The translations under genes were made by a program, and so were the position numbers. Below the pieces are notes generated by a model. It was not told where the DNA came from. It did no database searches and was given only the letters and a program-made list of their open reading frames with translations. Of a stretch of DNA of 64,000 nucleotides, positions 33,460 to 43,983 are shown in pieces (position 1 is the first letter of the stretch; each line of letters starts with the position of its first letter). The stretch lies in assembly GCA_034401135.1 (NCBI GenBank), contig JAWZSP010000005.1, forward strand, positions 3,410,001 through 3,474,000, given 5' to 3'. The DNA comes from Volutella citrinella. Taxonomy: Eukaryota; Ascomycota; Sordariomycetes; Hypocreales; Nectriaceae.

Positions 33460-35475
33460 TCATATTGATGCAATCTGGCCGAAAGTTGCTTCCTATTTGT
33501 CAGTAAACAGGTTCTTCGCACGTTCAACACGTCCTCTCTCACCTCTACTCTGTCCAATATCTCTTGTGTAGGTACTGAAGGCGCCTGGTGTAGTGGCGAG
33601 TTTGACACCGATCCAACGGCGGCACGGGCTGCTTCTCCCAGCCGTGCTGAAAAGGCCAGTAGTTCACTGACGTCACAGCCATCTCGTTGCATTGTCCGGA
33701 GGAAGCCCACAAATTCTGAAATTAGGCCAAGATCAGGGATGCTTTGGGAACACCGCGGATTTTTCAAGATGCTGGTGACTAGAGTAATCATAGCGGGAAG
33801 AATGTATTGTAACAAGCGCCTAGTAGAAGCGGCAAGTCAGTCAATGCTCGTGGTAGTGTAGGCATTTACTTACCATAAATCAGCAATTGTTAAGCAGTTT
33901 GCTTTTTGGAGGAGTCTTATCGTCGCCCTGGATGGCTCTCTTAACCCAGAAATGCGCACTCGAGGAAGGGTTCCGCAATTCTGAATGCCGTCGGTTTGTA
34001 CTGAAAGCACAGTTGACCTAGCTCGCTGAACCATGTCTGCGCACCTGTAGTATGCGCAGTGGAGCATTAACATGGGTGCATCCATCGGTGCTGCAGCTGT
34101 CTCCGTTGTGTAGTCTGGCCGAAACCCCACTGGGATGCTCAAGCTCCACTCCTCCAACTCGGTCCATAGTGTCTCCGTCAGTTGCACAGACGCGGATTCT
34201 GATATACCGGCGTCCGAGGAACAGCTTGAAAGTCTCCGAACTCTGGACATAATGATGGCAAGCTCAATCTGACGCCGAAACCAATTAACTCGAAGGCCCT
34301 GATGGGTAATTAAACCAAGCCCCCCAACTTGGTCATCTGCTGGGGGCTCTGCGTGAATCATGTTGTCTGGAATCACAGAGGGCAGGTCAGAGTTTGAACT
34401 TGATATGGTCTCAAGTAAGAACACGAGCCAGAAGGTTACAGACGCGTCGCGTTGATCCGTTCGCCCCTGTGAGTCGATGTCTGCTTCGGATTTGTGTAGC
34501 CCGAGCATCTGGGCCATGCGGGCAGCTGATGAAAGGAGTAGGGACATGGTCTTTGTATCAGTAGTTCCGCTCAGATACATGGCCATCAGGAGGAGGGCTT
34601 GGATACTTGAGACTGAGGGTCTCCCTTCGAGGATTTCTTGGTAGACTGAAAATGAGTTCTTGAAGAAACTCCAGGAGAACTCGGACACGGTTCTGAAGGC
34701 GCTGTTGACGGTTCGCGATTGAATCGCAATGGCCAAGATGGAATTTAGGATTACCCACCATGATGCATCTCTCGGTTTCTTTGTCGTAGAAAAGCGGGCA
34801 TTGACGAGGTCGAGGAAGGACTCTTTCTCGAATAGGGGGAACATTGGGTGTATCTCGTCGAGAAACACGTCGACCAGAGCAAGAACTTCCGCTTTAGGAA
34901 ACATGGGTATGAATAAGCCCCCGTAGCCGGGTGAGTCAGTAATAGTGCCTTTGCGTTCTTGGACATTGAGCTTGGTGAGTCCCAAGACTGGGAATCTTCC
35001 GAAGCTAGGTACGACCTTTGTGTCAGGAGGGCGCGTGCCCAGCTGTGCCTGGGATAGTGATGCCGGCCCTACAACGCTATGAATTTCTGTTTGGACTGCA
35101 TTTGCCTTGGGAATAGATTTCTGGAGGAAAGACTCTATCTGTCTCAAGCGTCGCTCGGTAGACATTGAAGAAGGCGAACTGTGCACCATGCATTAGGCAC
35201 CACTGAGAGAGCCTGGGGGAAAGAATGCTTGGAACAGACGTTTTGGCTTTCACGTCACTGCTTGGGTCTCGGGTACATTGTAAGCCTTTGGTATCGCATG
35301 GGGAGCAGTTGGGCTGCTTGCGATCGCACCGAGTCTTGGAAGCCCGACACTGGCGGCAGGCCTTGCACATGGTCAGTCTTTGTGGTGGGATGTGTTTGGC
35401 AATGGCAGTTCAGGCTCTCACCTGGTGCACACGGGGCGGGCGCCGGGATACTGAAGCATTGCCATTTGGGTTCAT
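33460..35475 (-). CDS. Zn2Cys6 transcription factor with fungal_trans domain
   Basis: A 596-aa zinc-cluster regulator rebuilt from five exons: 35422-35475, 35240-35361, 33874-35178, 33543-33819 and 33460-33492. The cluster is C20-x2-C23-x6-C30-x6-C37-x2-C40-x6-C47 and is created by the first splice. The second intron (35179-35239) uses a weak GTCTGT donor chosen because it alone restores phase. A short helical linker (STERRLRQIESFLQKSIPK) follows. The middle-homology region starts near VLALVDVFLDEIHPMFPLFE and includes LLLSSAARMAQMLGLHKSEADI. A 50-nt intron near the end (33493-33542, GTGAGA...TACTGAC...TAG) places the stop at 33460-33462. If it is retained the frame runs on to 33294. The gene is divergent from an NmrA-like reductase, which makes that gene a likely target. 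Confidence 0.85.
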
Positions 35476-36093
35476 GGTGCCATATCGAGCTCCGAGCTCC
35501 TTAGGATCTTGGATTCGCACGCAGCTTTTAATTATATCGAATATGAGTAGTTCAGTACGGGATCCTATTGGTTGTTCGGCTCGGGGTTGAACAGGGACCC
35601 GAGAGCCACGCTTTATCAGCCACCCGAGAGTGCCGTCGTTTGTAAGCGAGTTGCGGACCTTGCGGTGGACTTCCGGCTCGGGCTCAACTCCAGTCCCGGA
35701 GATCACATGACTCACTGTGAAGACGCTGCGAGTGTACTTTGGTGTGTTTAATACTCCCTCAACCAATAAGGTGGCGTCGACGGCCACTGGGCACAAGGTC
35801 CTGGCGGCTTCAAGGCCATGTGCATTGTGAGGAATTCCGTCAAGACTTGTTTGTAAGCAGTGAATGAAAGTCCGCCTCTGGGGATAATTCCATCCCTGAG
35901 GCTGGTTCGGGCAAACTGTAAGTAGCCCGTGAGATGATGCATGGTTCAGAGTGTGTCGAATATAAATACCCCGAGACAAATTCCATTCAGTCGTTCCGAA
36001 TCAGTCGTTCCGAATCATCCACCTCGAGTATACCTCATACACATACTACCACGGCCTGATTGTTGTCACTATAATCAAATCTTCAACTTGAAA
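35476..36093. promoter_or_regulatory. Divergent promoter between Zn2Cys6 factor and NmrA-like reductase
   Basis: A 618-bp spacer whose two genes start outward. On the reductase side a TATA box (TATAAATA, 35961-35968) stands about 130 bp from the start codon, and a 14-bp tandem repeat follows it at 35987-36014. Closer to the regulator, CCGGCTCGG and TCCCGGA words occur near 35670-35700; these contain CGG/CCG triplets of the kind zinc-cluster proteins bind. Confidence 0.5.
35987..36014. repeat. Two perfect tandem copies of a 14-bp unit with TTCCGAA core
   Basis: The unit TCAGTCGTTCCGAA occurs at 35987-36000 and again at 36001-36014. Each copy has a TTC-C-GAA inverted core. The pair is about 20 bp downstream of the TATA box, so near or just past the transcription start of the reductase. 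Binding by the neighbouring zinc-cluster factor is a guess. Confidence 0.6.
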
Positions 36094-37044
36094 ATGGCCT
36101 ACATCAAGAATGTCGCCATCATCGGCGTAAGACACTTTCTTCCCGCCACTTGAACCCCCTAACCCATGTGTATACAGAAAGGCAACGTCGGCTCGGCTGT
36201 CCTCGCTGAGCTTCTTAAGGGCGGCCTCAGTGTCACGATCCTCAGCCGCACCAGCCAGGAAGCACCTCCCGGAGCCAAGACCGTCCAGGTTGATTACTCC
36301 TCCATCGAGAGTATTTCATCGGCCTTGAAAGGCAACGATGCTGTCGTCAGCACTGTCGGGGCTGCCGGCATTGTCAGCCAAATGACGGTCATTGACGCTG
36401 CCATTCGCGCCGGAGTCAAGCGCTTCATCCCCAGCGACTACGGGTCCGTCAGCGCCGACCCAAAGGCAAGGGATGTGCCTGCTTTCCAGCCATTCGTCCG
36501 CATCCAAGACTACCTCAAAGAAAAAGCCGCCGCCGGAGAGATCGAATATACTGTTCTTTCGACTGGTCCATTTTTGGATTTCCTCTTCGCCGGACCCCTT
36601 TTTGTCGATTTCCATAACCGTTCCGTCGAGTTCTACGGCGATGGGAAGCTTAGGCTTAGTTCAACAAGCATTGCAGGCATTGGCAAGGCCGTTGCCGGCA
36701 CTCTGCAGAACGCTGCCGAGACTAAGAACCGGGTTCTCCATATTCAGGAGACGATCATCAGTCAGGCCAAAATGCTTGAGCTCGCAAAAAAGGCTCTACC
36801 AGAGGGAATTAGCTGGAAGGAGACGTCTATTGATCCAGAGGAGACTCTTACAGCGGCTTCTGCCAAGTTTGTTGAGAACCCGAGCGATGTTTTTGCGCTT
36901 TATGGACTGATCAAGGCCGTCATGTTGAGCGGAAAGTATGACACGGAGTATCGTGAATTGGATAATGAGCTCGTTGGTCTCACCCAGCTTTCGGACGAGG
37001 ATTTGGAGACGAAGTTTTTGCCCCTTCTTACCAGGACGGCGTAG
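36094..37044 (+). CDS. NmrA-like / isoflavone-reductase-like NAD(P)-binding oxidoreductase
   Basis: An atypical short-chain reductase of 299 aa. A first exon of 33 nt (36094-36126) encodes MAYIKNVAIIG; a 51-nt intron follows, and exon 2 (36178-37044) continues KGNVGSAVLAELLKGG, so the splice rebuilds the dinucleotide motif GxxGxxG with a Lys in the middle. Next come VTILSRTS, where the Arg suits NADPH, and GNDAVVSTVG, then VKRFIPSDYG and a substrate-side region with LSTGPFLDFLFAGP. Family members reduce phenylpropanoid-type double bonds in plants, while fungal members act in secondary metabolism or as redox sensors. The divergent zinc-cluster gene and the downstream glutathione S-transferase remnant suggest a detoxification role, which is inference. 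Confidence 0.85.
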
Positions 37045-37426
37045 TTGGAACGTCCAGTACCTGGGCCGAGCATATCGAATGTTACGTAGAGATAGAATAG
37101 AATTGAGGCATGTGTGTGGAGTACTGCAACGAAGTCTGTGACAGAACCAAACACTCAGTCAGCGTTGAGAGGTGTAATGTAATGACGAGTGGCTTTACAC
37201 CTTCACCACCTAACCATGGCTGCCTTTGTGAGTTCTATTGAGGTGAGAAATTGGGGAAATGGGGCGTCACTGACAAGGTGCAGGGGCTCACCGTACTCAT
37301 ATAGCCATGAAGAAGCTGGGGGCTCTCTTTTGAGGAGGTTCTGGTCGCCTTGATGTGCCTCGATCGCCCGGATGTCTGGGGGTCAACCCTCATGGTTAGG
37401 CTCCCACAATGGCTTGCTATGGGTAA
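37045..37426. other. Intergenic, NmrA-like 3' flank to GST remnant
   Basis: It may contain further decayed parts of the glutathione S-transferase gene, but no N-terminal thioredoxin-fold motif could be read in any frame. Confidence 0.4.
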
Positions 37427-37684
37427 ATTATTCCGGATTTAGGAATCATCTCACAGTTCCTGGCAAATACCCGGCCATCTCATCTGGTGCGACCCGTTGG
37501 CTCGCCAGAGGGTGCTCTCTATCGAGCGCGCATAAATCTCCTTGTCGATGCATACCTCTCCAAGTTCCAAGGACTTGTCATGAGGGCCCTGGCCGCGAAA
37601 ACCAGGATCGGAACCGATGAAGAGATGGATGGGACAGTATCAGAGTTGCCACAAGATGTAAGTGACACTGGTCGGGTTGCGTAG
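37427..37684 (+). pseudogene. Glutathione S-transferase remnant
   Basis: An 85-codon open stretch reads like the junction and first helices of the C-terminal domain of a fungal glutathione S-transferase: GIISQFLANTRPSHLV, then SPEGALYRARINLLVDAYLS, then LVMRALAAKT and an acidic DEEMDG segment. In intact family members the first part follows the ESG motif, which is absent here. An in-frame TAA lies at 37424-37426 just before it, and no thioredoxin-fold N-terminus was found. A GTAAGT donor occurs at about 37657, so a further exon may once have followed. I read it as a 5'-truncated remnant. Recognition is by pattern only; an unannotated intron-rich real gene is the alternative. Confidence 0.45.
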
Positions 37685-38096
37685 CTCTGTAAGGAATAAA
37701 GCAGCTGTAGGATTCTGTACCTAAGATCCTCGCCGCAGCCGTTCCTGGGCAGAAGCCTGTGCCACATCTGCATTCGCAACCAAACTTGAATTGAACGTAT
37801 TCGCCTACGTGCGACCGGGGGCAGTGGCATTCTTTTAAATACTGATTCCGAGCAAATCGATTGAGCTATTCCGCGAGGTGTCGACTCTCTAGCAACGGTA
37901 CGAAGCCCACACACGACTAACAATGCCGACCTCCCCAAACGCCGCGAATGACAAGAGCCTCCAGAAGAACCAACAAACAATACACGAAGCGTCCCCCCAG
38001 TGCTACAGCGAGCAATAATGAACAGTCGAAGAAACCGCGATGCCTCCGCACCGCATCAATACGTGCCCACCCGAAAACTCCAGCCGCGCTCACTTC
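37685..38096. other. Intergenic
   Basis: Spacer between the GST remnant and the 3' end of the next reverse-strand gene. Nothing recognised. Confidence 0.5.
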
Positions 38097-38858
38097 TTAG
38101 CCCTTGCAAAACCACAGACAGACGACGGGCTTCTGGCCATCGTTGCCGGAACGTGACTCATCCCACCCGACGTCGCTCATCACCTTCTTGAGCTGGTCCT
38201 TCTCGTCTCCGCCAAAGGTGAAGCCCTTGTACCACTTGCCGTTGCCGCCGTCGACGATCTCGAAGCACCTGTTCTTCTTGGGGCTGGGGTTGGTGCACCC
38301 GAAGCCCTTGAGGAGCTCGCCCAGCGTCGTGTTGCACGGCACGTGGGTCGCGATGAAGGGGATCTGCGTGCGCTCGGGCAGCTGCCACGGCGGCGTCTCG
38401 CTCTTGAACACGTGCACCTTGGTGTGCGCCATCGGGAAGAAGTAGTTGTACCCGGGCTCGCAGCCGACGCCGCCCGACGAGTTGGTCATCTGCGCCGCGG
38501 GCATGGCCGGGTCGATGGCCGGGTACGGCTGCGGCTGTCGCGGGAGCATGTTGCCGGTGCCGTTTGGCTGGTACGAGAAGGTCCGCTGGGTCTGGAAGCC
38601 GCCGACGCCCGACTGGAAGGGCATGACGTAGGGGATCGCGGCGGGGCTCGGCGGGTAGAAGGGCATCGTGCTGCCGTACATGGCGTTGGTGTACGGGGCG
38701 TATGCGTATTGGGGTGCTGTGTTGAAGTTATAGCCAGGTCCACCGAAGTGAGGGATGTACGGCTGACCCTGGCCGGCAACGGGAGCTCCTGCAGGCGGAC
38801 CGGCTGGGCGAGTGCCCGTCGCGTCCCGTCCTGTGATTGGATTCCAGCCGCCAGACAT
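38097..38858 (-). CDS. Uncharacterised 253-aa protein with Gly/Pro/Tyr-rich N-terminus
   Basis: A single-exon gene of unknown function. Residues 1-130 are low-complexity, rich in Pro, Gly, Tyr and Gln (for example PPAGAPVAGQGQPYIPHFGG), as in disordered RNA-binding or condensate-forming proteins. Residues about 135-253 form a compact globular part with the landmarks AHTKVHVFKSETPPWQLP, PFIATHVPCNTTLGELLKGF, NRCFEIVDGGNGKWYKGFTF and KPVVCLWFCKG at the very end. I cannot assign a named domain; the layout, a ubiquitin-like or PB1-like strand-helix pattern, is only a guess. Codon usage is strongly GC3-rich, which supports a real gene. No signal peptide or membrane segment. Confidence 0.78.
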   Translation of the reverse strand: MSGGWNPITGRDATGTRPAGPPAGAPVAGQGQPYIPHFGGPGYNFNTAPQYAYAPYTNAMYGSTMPFYPPSPAAIPYVMPFQSGVGGFQTQRTFSYQPNGTGNMLPRQPQPYPAIDPAMPAAQMTNSSGGVGCEPGYNYFFPMAHTKVHVFKSETPPWQLPERTQIPFIATHVPCNTTLGELLKGFGCTNPSPKKNRCFEIVDGGNGKWYKGFTFGGDEKDQLKKVMSDVGWDESRSGNDGQKPVVCLWFCKG

Positions 38859-39251
38859 GATGAAGACCAGTTCAAAGAATGCTACAGAGATAAAGACTAC
38901 TCAACAGAGTGGCTGCCACGTGTGGACCCAGCGACGGAGACTTGGGTTGAATGAGGCCTGCCAGTAACCCGGGACTTGGCCTTGTCGGGTTGGATCCCAA
39001 GAGGTAGGTGGAGCGTGCCAGTTGCTGTATGCGACCTGTTCGGGTTGGATAAGTCGAGCAGGTGGTGGAGACGGCGGTGCTTCTTGTTGTTGCTGTTGCA
39101 GCCAGTGTGCGACTTGTTCGTTTTGATCTCGGGGTTCGTCGATTTCAGAATGATAAGCAGTATCTAGTCAACCATGTTAGCTCCTCTGTGTGCGAACTCG
39201 CCCGTGAATATATAGCCATGACGGGCCACCTCATCAATGAAGCCTGCGTGG
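38859..39251. other. Intergenic
   Basis: It holds the promoter side of the 253-aa gene and the 3' flank of the next reverse gene. No further feature was recognised. Confidence 0.5.
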
Positions 39252-39587
39252 TCACCAGGCAAAGCATGACGCACCTGACGCTGAATCTAGGGCCTCATCG
39301 GACGAGTACGCAGTCTCAGCCTCTGAATTACTGCTCTCACTTGCAGAGGAGCTCCCGTCGGAAAGATCAGGGTCAATCTCCAAGAGCCCGGCAAACAGCT
39401 CCGTGCTCCAGACGATGTTGTCGTGCTGGTCGAAGAAGGCGCCGACGATGATCCAGGCCCACAACGGCTCGTCGGGCGAAGACTCGAGGTACTGGGTGAT
39501 GACAAGCTTCGTCGCCGGCGCGGGCAGGAACCCTTGGTCAACCTCGATCGTCGTCAGGTCGATGGGAGGACGAGCAGGACTGGACAT
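39252..39587 (-). CDS. Small uncharacterised protein with acidic serine-rich tail
   Basis: An open frame of 111 aa, starting at the ATG at 39587 (MSSPARPPIDLTTIEVDQ); the frame is open to 39644 but the added residues look non-coding. The first half is ordered (LVITQYLESSPDEPLWAWII, then FFDQHDNIVW). The second half is a run of Ser, Asp and Glu. No domain was recognised and there is no signal peptide. The stop follows a segment that contains possible splice donors, so the C-terminus may be longer. Third-position GC content supports coding. Confidence is moderate. Confidence 0.5.
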   Translation of the reverse strand: MSSPARPPIDLTTIEVDQGFLPAPATKLVITQYLESSPDEPLWAWIIVGAFFDQHDNIVWSTELFAGLLEIDPDLSDGSSSASESSNSEAETAYSSDEALDSASGASCFAW

Positions 39588-40620
39588 GAAGGCGCGGCGG
39601 TGGTGTTTGCAGCAGTGGTGATTCCTCTCGAGCCCGACAGACACCGGAGCGCACTGAGGCTTGGAGGTTGGCAGCTGATGGATGGCGGAGCGAGCGTCTC
39701 CAGGAATCTGTGTCGCGCGAAGAGGGACGGGGCATGATCATGTATCCGGCTGGGATGCTCATGATTCAGGCCGTATGGCGCAGGTTAGCAGCGATGGTGG
39801 GAGATGGCGATGGTGAATATTTGCAACTCGGCGCGCATGGCAAGACGGCATCATATAAGACAGAGTGAGGCGGCCGGGTGATTCACCTGGCATTACGTCA
39901 AGGGGGGTAAAACAAGTGCAAGGCCTTGCATGGACATGCTGCAGCGTGGATCAGGCATGGCCAATCGTTGCGGCCATCGGTGGCAACTAGTGATGCCCGC
40001 CCACCGTGATACGCTCTGCCGGGCGCAGGCAGGCCTCGCAAAGCCGTGCCAGGGACAAAACTCACTCGAGCTGTTGTCAGCCAATTGGTGATGGCCTGTC
40101 TTGAGACTTGGCCCATGGACTGGTTTGCAGACCGAGGCTGGGTGATTCGAGTCGCTGAAACCGACAGTTGATTCAGGGTTGGTAGGCACCGAAGACGACG
40201 AAGAGACTACCACAACCACGTGTCCCCTGTGAAGACGAACAAGAGCCAGTGATTGAAGAAATGAGAAAGATTTCCATGTACTGCCGTGGTGATCTTGGCT
40301 CCATGACTCGGTGCTTCCCTTGTCGGGTGATGGGGACTGAGTTGCTAATCACCCGCATGACTTGGAGAAGACATCTGCGAGATCCGTTGAGACTGGGCAA
40401 AGAGGAGTAGCGATGATCTTGCCGCTAGGTAACCAAAACTTCAGTGACATCCGAGTTTCACTGGGAATCAGCATTCCCCTCTTGTCGTCAGGCGAGGACT
40501 CTGTTCAATGAGACTTTGTCGGCATACTGGATGTGCAACTATTCGCAATCAACACGGTAAATTCCTAAGCGTCAACGCCATAGAACGTCTATCATAACAG
40601 TAAGACACACGGAGAAAAAA
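39588..40620. other. Intergenic
   Basis: About 1 kb between two reverse-strand genes. ORFs are short and overlap. Nothing recognised. Confidence 0.5.
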
Positions 40621-41361
40621 TCAATCGTCGTCGCTAACAGCCTCGACAACGCGCACACCAGCACCCTTCTTGGCCAGCCCAGCCTCCTTGCGCTGCTTCT
40701 GCTGGCGCTTCCCGACCTCGGTCACCAGGCCCTTGAGGTACACCTCGGCCTGTACCGTCGCGCTGTAGGCCACGGGGCTCCAGTTCCACTTGTTGTGCTT
40801 CTCGACGTCGGCACCGGCGGCCAGCAGCGTCCGCAGGGCCAGCAGGTTCCCGTTGCCGCTGGCAAAGTGCAGCGCCGTGTTGCCCTCGACGTCCGACCGG
40901 CGGACCGCGTCGTAGGGCCCCCCCGGCACGAACGTCAGCAACAGCTGCAGGATGGTGTCGTGCCCGCCGCGGCTGGCCTCCATGACGGCGTCGCGGCCGC
41001 GCGAGTCTCGGCGCAGGATGCACGTTTTGTCGTGCTCGCAGAGCAGCTGGACGACTTCGGTGTGGCCGGCGCCGGCGGCGAGCATCAGGGCCGTCTGGTG
41101 CTTCTCGTTGAGGGCGGGGCACGGGTCTTCATGGCCGGCTTCGATTAGCACGGCGCATATCTCGTGGTGGCCGAGCGATGCGGCGAGGTGGAGGTTGGAG
41201 TTGGACAGGCCGGCTGGGGTCGAATCGGGGTTATGGAGCAGCGATGGGTGAGATTTGAGGATGCGCCTCAGGAGCGTCGCGTCATTGGCGTGGATGGCGC
41301 GACGGATACGAGTCGAGGGAAGAATCCTGTGCAGACGGGGGGCGAGGTCAGCGGATTGCTT
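40621..41361 (-). CDS. Ankyrin-repeat protein, first exon unresolved
   Basis: Four to five ankyrin repeats span most of the protein: SNLHLAASLGHHEICAVLIE, QTALMLAAGAGHTEVVQLLC, a divergent RDAVMEASRGGHDTILQLLL, and NTALHFASGNGNLLALRTLL. A Lys/Arg-rich C-terminus follows. The exon runs from an acceptor (TTTCTCAG) to the stop at 40621 and begins KQSADLAPRLHRILPSTRIR, with RRAIHANDATLLRRILKSHP next. There is no in-frame ATG before the repeats, so a 5' exon must exist. The nearest candidate, MSDRQP at about 41440-41458 followed by GTAAGC, is in the wrong phase and gives a stop on joining. A protein-interaction role is all that can be inferred. Confidence 0.75.
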   Translation of the reverse strand, partial: KQSADLAPRLHRILPSTRIRRAIHANDATLLRRILKSHPSLLHNPDSTPAGLSNSNLHLAASLGHHEICAVLIEAGHEDPCPALNEKHQTALMLAAGAGHTEVVQLLCEHDKTCILRRDSRGRDAVMEASRGGHDTILQLLLTFVPGGPYDAVRRSDVEGNTALHFASGNGNLLALRTLLAAGADVEKHNKWNWSPVAYSATVQAEVYLKGLVTEVGKRQQKQRKEAGLAKKGAGVRVVEAVSDDD

Positions 41362-41910
41362 CTGAGAAAGGGATCACGACATCACGGGTGATGCTTGGCT
41401 AGCAACGAGGAGAGGGTGCAGCCCCCGGTTTGAGCTTACATGGTTGGCGATCACTCATGGCGGTTGACGAGGGTGCGGGTCGGAGAGCATAGCATGCCGC
41501 GCACACCGCGGCCGCGATGGGATGCGATGGCTTTGTCTGGTGTTGCGGTTGCAGCTCAGATGGTGGAGGACTAACGAAGCTCTGGCTGTCGGGTCATCAT
41601 GAAACACGCAAGCGGCCCCTCGACGCAGTCCTACCAATACGGAATGCGGGCAGCTAGCCGGAGCCGTCACCTGGGTGCCGGCGCTAGCGCTGATTTAGTA
41701 GCCAGGGCTCTGTAAGTGGTGGCTGGGGGTCCCTAGTGGGGTGCTATGCGGGGGAAGCTGTGGGTGATGCTTCACTTGATCCTTCGTCTGCCAACTAGTA
41801 GAGGTAGTGCTGTGGTGAACATTTGGCTCATACTACCATTCGAGAATTAATATTAATATCAAGAATCATAGGTTCGTCCTCTCGCTGTAATCTGCCCTGT
41901 TAACGACCAA
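41362..41910. other. Intergenic, with the likely first exon of the ankyrin gene
   Basis: It probably includes the unresolved 5' exon and promoter of the ankyrin gene. An AT-rich patch lies at 41840-41870. Nothing else recognised. Confidence 0.45.
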
Positions 41911-42933
41911 CTAGTTCAACTCGTGGGCCTTCTTGATCGCCTTTGAACCTCCCGTGTCCAGCACAACGGCCGGATCTTCCGCATCGCCCTTCCTGCTGAC
42001 CTTGTTTCCCTTCTTTGTGGTGATAGTGGTGCTGCGAAGAATTAGCTCTGAGGCCATAGTGATTCTGGGACTCTTACTCCTCTTCCCTGACGTCCAAGAC
42101 CTTGCCCTGGGGCTGCCCGCTTCCCCAATTCCAGCTGACGGTCTCCCCCTTCTCGGGTCCATTCTTGGATCCATTCTGGTCCTTTGAAGGTCCATTGCTT
42201 TCCCCGTTGCCCTTGTGACTCTGAGCCTTTGAGGCCCCCTGTTTTCCGCTGGCCTTCTTTGCGTTCGTGGCATCTCCATCATCTTCACCATCGTTGTCGT
42301 CTTCTTCTTCGTCGTCGTCGTCGTCGTCTTTATCTACCGTCTCACCCGATTGGCCCTTCTCGACTTCTTGTTTCTTGTTGGATCCCGACTGACTGTTTCT
42401 AGTCTTTCGCTTATCGCCAGCCTGTTTTCCGTTGGAGGCGTCATTTTCTTTATCGTCATCGTCGCCGACAGCCTCTACCTCGTCTCCCTCAGCATCTTCA
42501 TCCCTGGCCTTGAGAAAATCGTGACCCCAATTCTTCAAGGATGCGTATGATTTGGTCTTCTTGACCTCGTCTGGCGATTTTTCATTGTTCCCCTTTGACT
42601 CTTGGGCCAAGTGACGTTTGCTACACGATTAGGTCAGTTGGCTGTATCACCACGGGATGTGCGAGTCGAGGTACAAACTAACCAGTAGGCAACGACCTTG
42701 CGCATACGCTCGACCTGATCGTCGGAGTATTTTTTAGCCTCCCTTTTCGGGTTGGACTTGAGAATCTCGACAATCTTGCGCCCACTGTCATGGCCAACTG
42801 TCTCACCATTCTCGTCTTCTTTCGGCCACCCCGCGCTCCTGGAGTCATCGGATTTCAGCCACTTCTCAAGCTCCGTGGCTGTCATGTTGACGAGTTCATT
42901 GAACTCTTGAATGACATCGTCGCTATTCTTCAT
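41911..42933 (-). CDS. DUF3140 plus HVA1-type TUDOR domain protein
   Basis: A 304-aa protein from three exons (42683-42933, 42078-42620, 41911-42031; introns 42621-42682 and 42032-42077). Residues 1-105 match DUF3140: EFNELVNMTATELEKWLKSD, GRKIVEILKSNP, and after the splice VVAYCKRHLAQES with KSYASLKNWGHD. The middle is a disordered acidic region; the Asp run is encoded by repeated GAC/GAT codons at about 42313-42331. The last 60 residues match the HVA1 TUDOR domain: VSWNWGSGQPQGKVLDV, then REEDTTITTKKGNKVSRKGD, ending SKAIKKAHELN. The second splice rebuilds this domain exactly. HVA1 was named for a virulence-linked yeast protein; the molecular role is unknown. A histone or DNA-associated function is inference. 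Confidence 0.88.
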
Positions 42934-43983
42934 CTTGATGGTACGTTTTTGTGAATCGAAACAAGTTAAAGAATTGGCCTACCGGAAATGATTGTCACTC
43001 TAACTACGCATTCGAATTGGATGTCGTTCCGTTTTATACGCCTGGATGGATGTGTTGCTACCATCGTCGCGTCATAGAAAGTGCTATTTTAGGTTCGTCC
43101 CTTGACGCCTTGACGCCCCATCCTTGGATGATCAGGGCGATGTCAGACAATGGGGCACCCTACGATTGACGAGAGCCAGCAGCCGATTTCTGAATAGTCA
43201 GGAACCTGGCACAATCGGAAGATTTGCGACTCAGATTGGTGTCGAATGGCCCCGACATGCCGCACATATGCCCGCAGAGCTGGAGACCACAAGTTCAGTT
43301 CACGAGTCGCTGCATAAATCCAGGTTGAACCTCAAAGTGTGGAATTTGTACGTAAATCATGGGCATGGTCTTTGACACGCTCGACACCGTGGTCCCTGAG
43401 GTGTTGATGGCGCGACTCGGTCTTTGAGTGGAACGTGGTCTGGCTGGCTGCAAATAGTCTGGTGCAACAACGTCTTCGCGCTCCAAGCCGCGGATTCACT
43501 AGAAAACACAAAATGCCTGCTGGTTAATTGCATGATTGAATGCCGCATAAACCCAATTCAATATCGCGATAATACCAACAGTTGATAGCAGGCAAGGTCA
43601 GGCACGGCCTCAACGACCCATCACGTCGATAGTGATGACGCCTAGAGCTTCCAAAGGTCCGTTTCTGACAAATCAAATAGCCATGGGATCTCCCGGCTTG
43701 TCAGGGAGACGGATTAGAAATCAGGTTCAGCGCCCTCATTGTTTTTAAATTTGATACTGCAAATGAGACATGGACTTAAGCGTATATCCGATCTCCAGAC
43801 GCAGTTTACGGCAACATGCCTTTGGGAGGGGTAGGGCACCTTAGGCTGAGTGGCTGCATTTCGTCAATGCGCTGGATGCATCCCGCCTCATTATATTTAC
43901 AACGGCTCTGTGCTGCATCGAGCAACAACTGCATCTTGCATTGTCTCCCCGAGAACATAGCATCGCCGGCTAAAACAAGAACC
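42934..43983. other. Intergenic between divergent genes
   Basis: About 1 kb separating the DUF3140/HVA1 gene and the dehydrogenase, so it carries both promoters. A TATATTT-like patch lies about 90 bp before the dehydrogenase start (near 43893). Nothing else recognised. Confidence 0.5.

Noticed and set aside
35410..35979. Reverse-strand 189-codon ORF upstream of the second zinc-cluster gene
   Set aside because: Only its last 18 codons belong to the regulator's first exon; the rest lies in the divergent promoter and lacks coding character.
41440..41458. MSDRQP mini-exon as the start of the ankyrin gene
   Set aside because: Good start context and GTAAGC donor, but joining to any acceptor of the main exon is out of phase or creates a stop at once.
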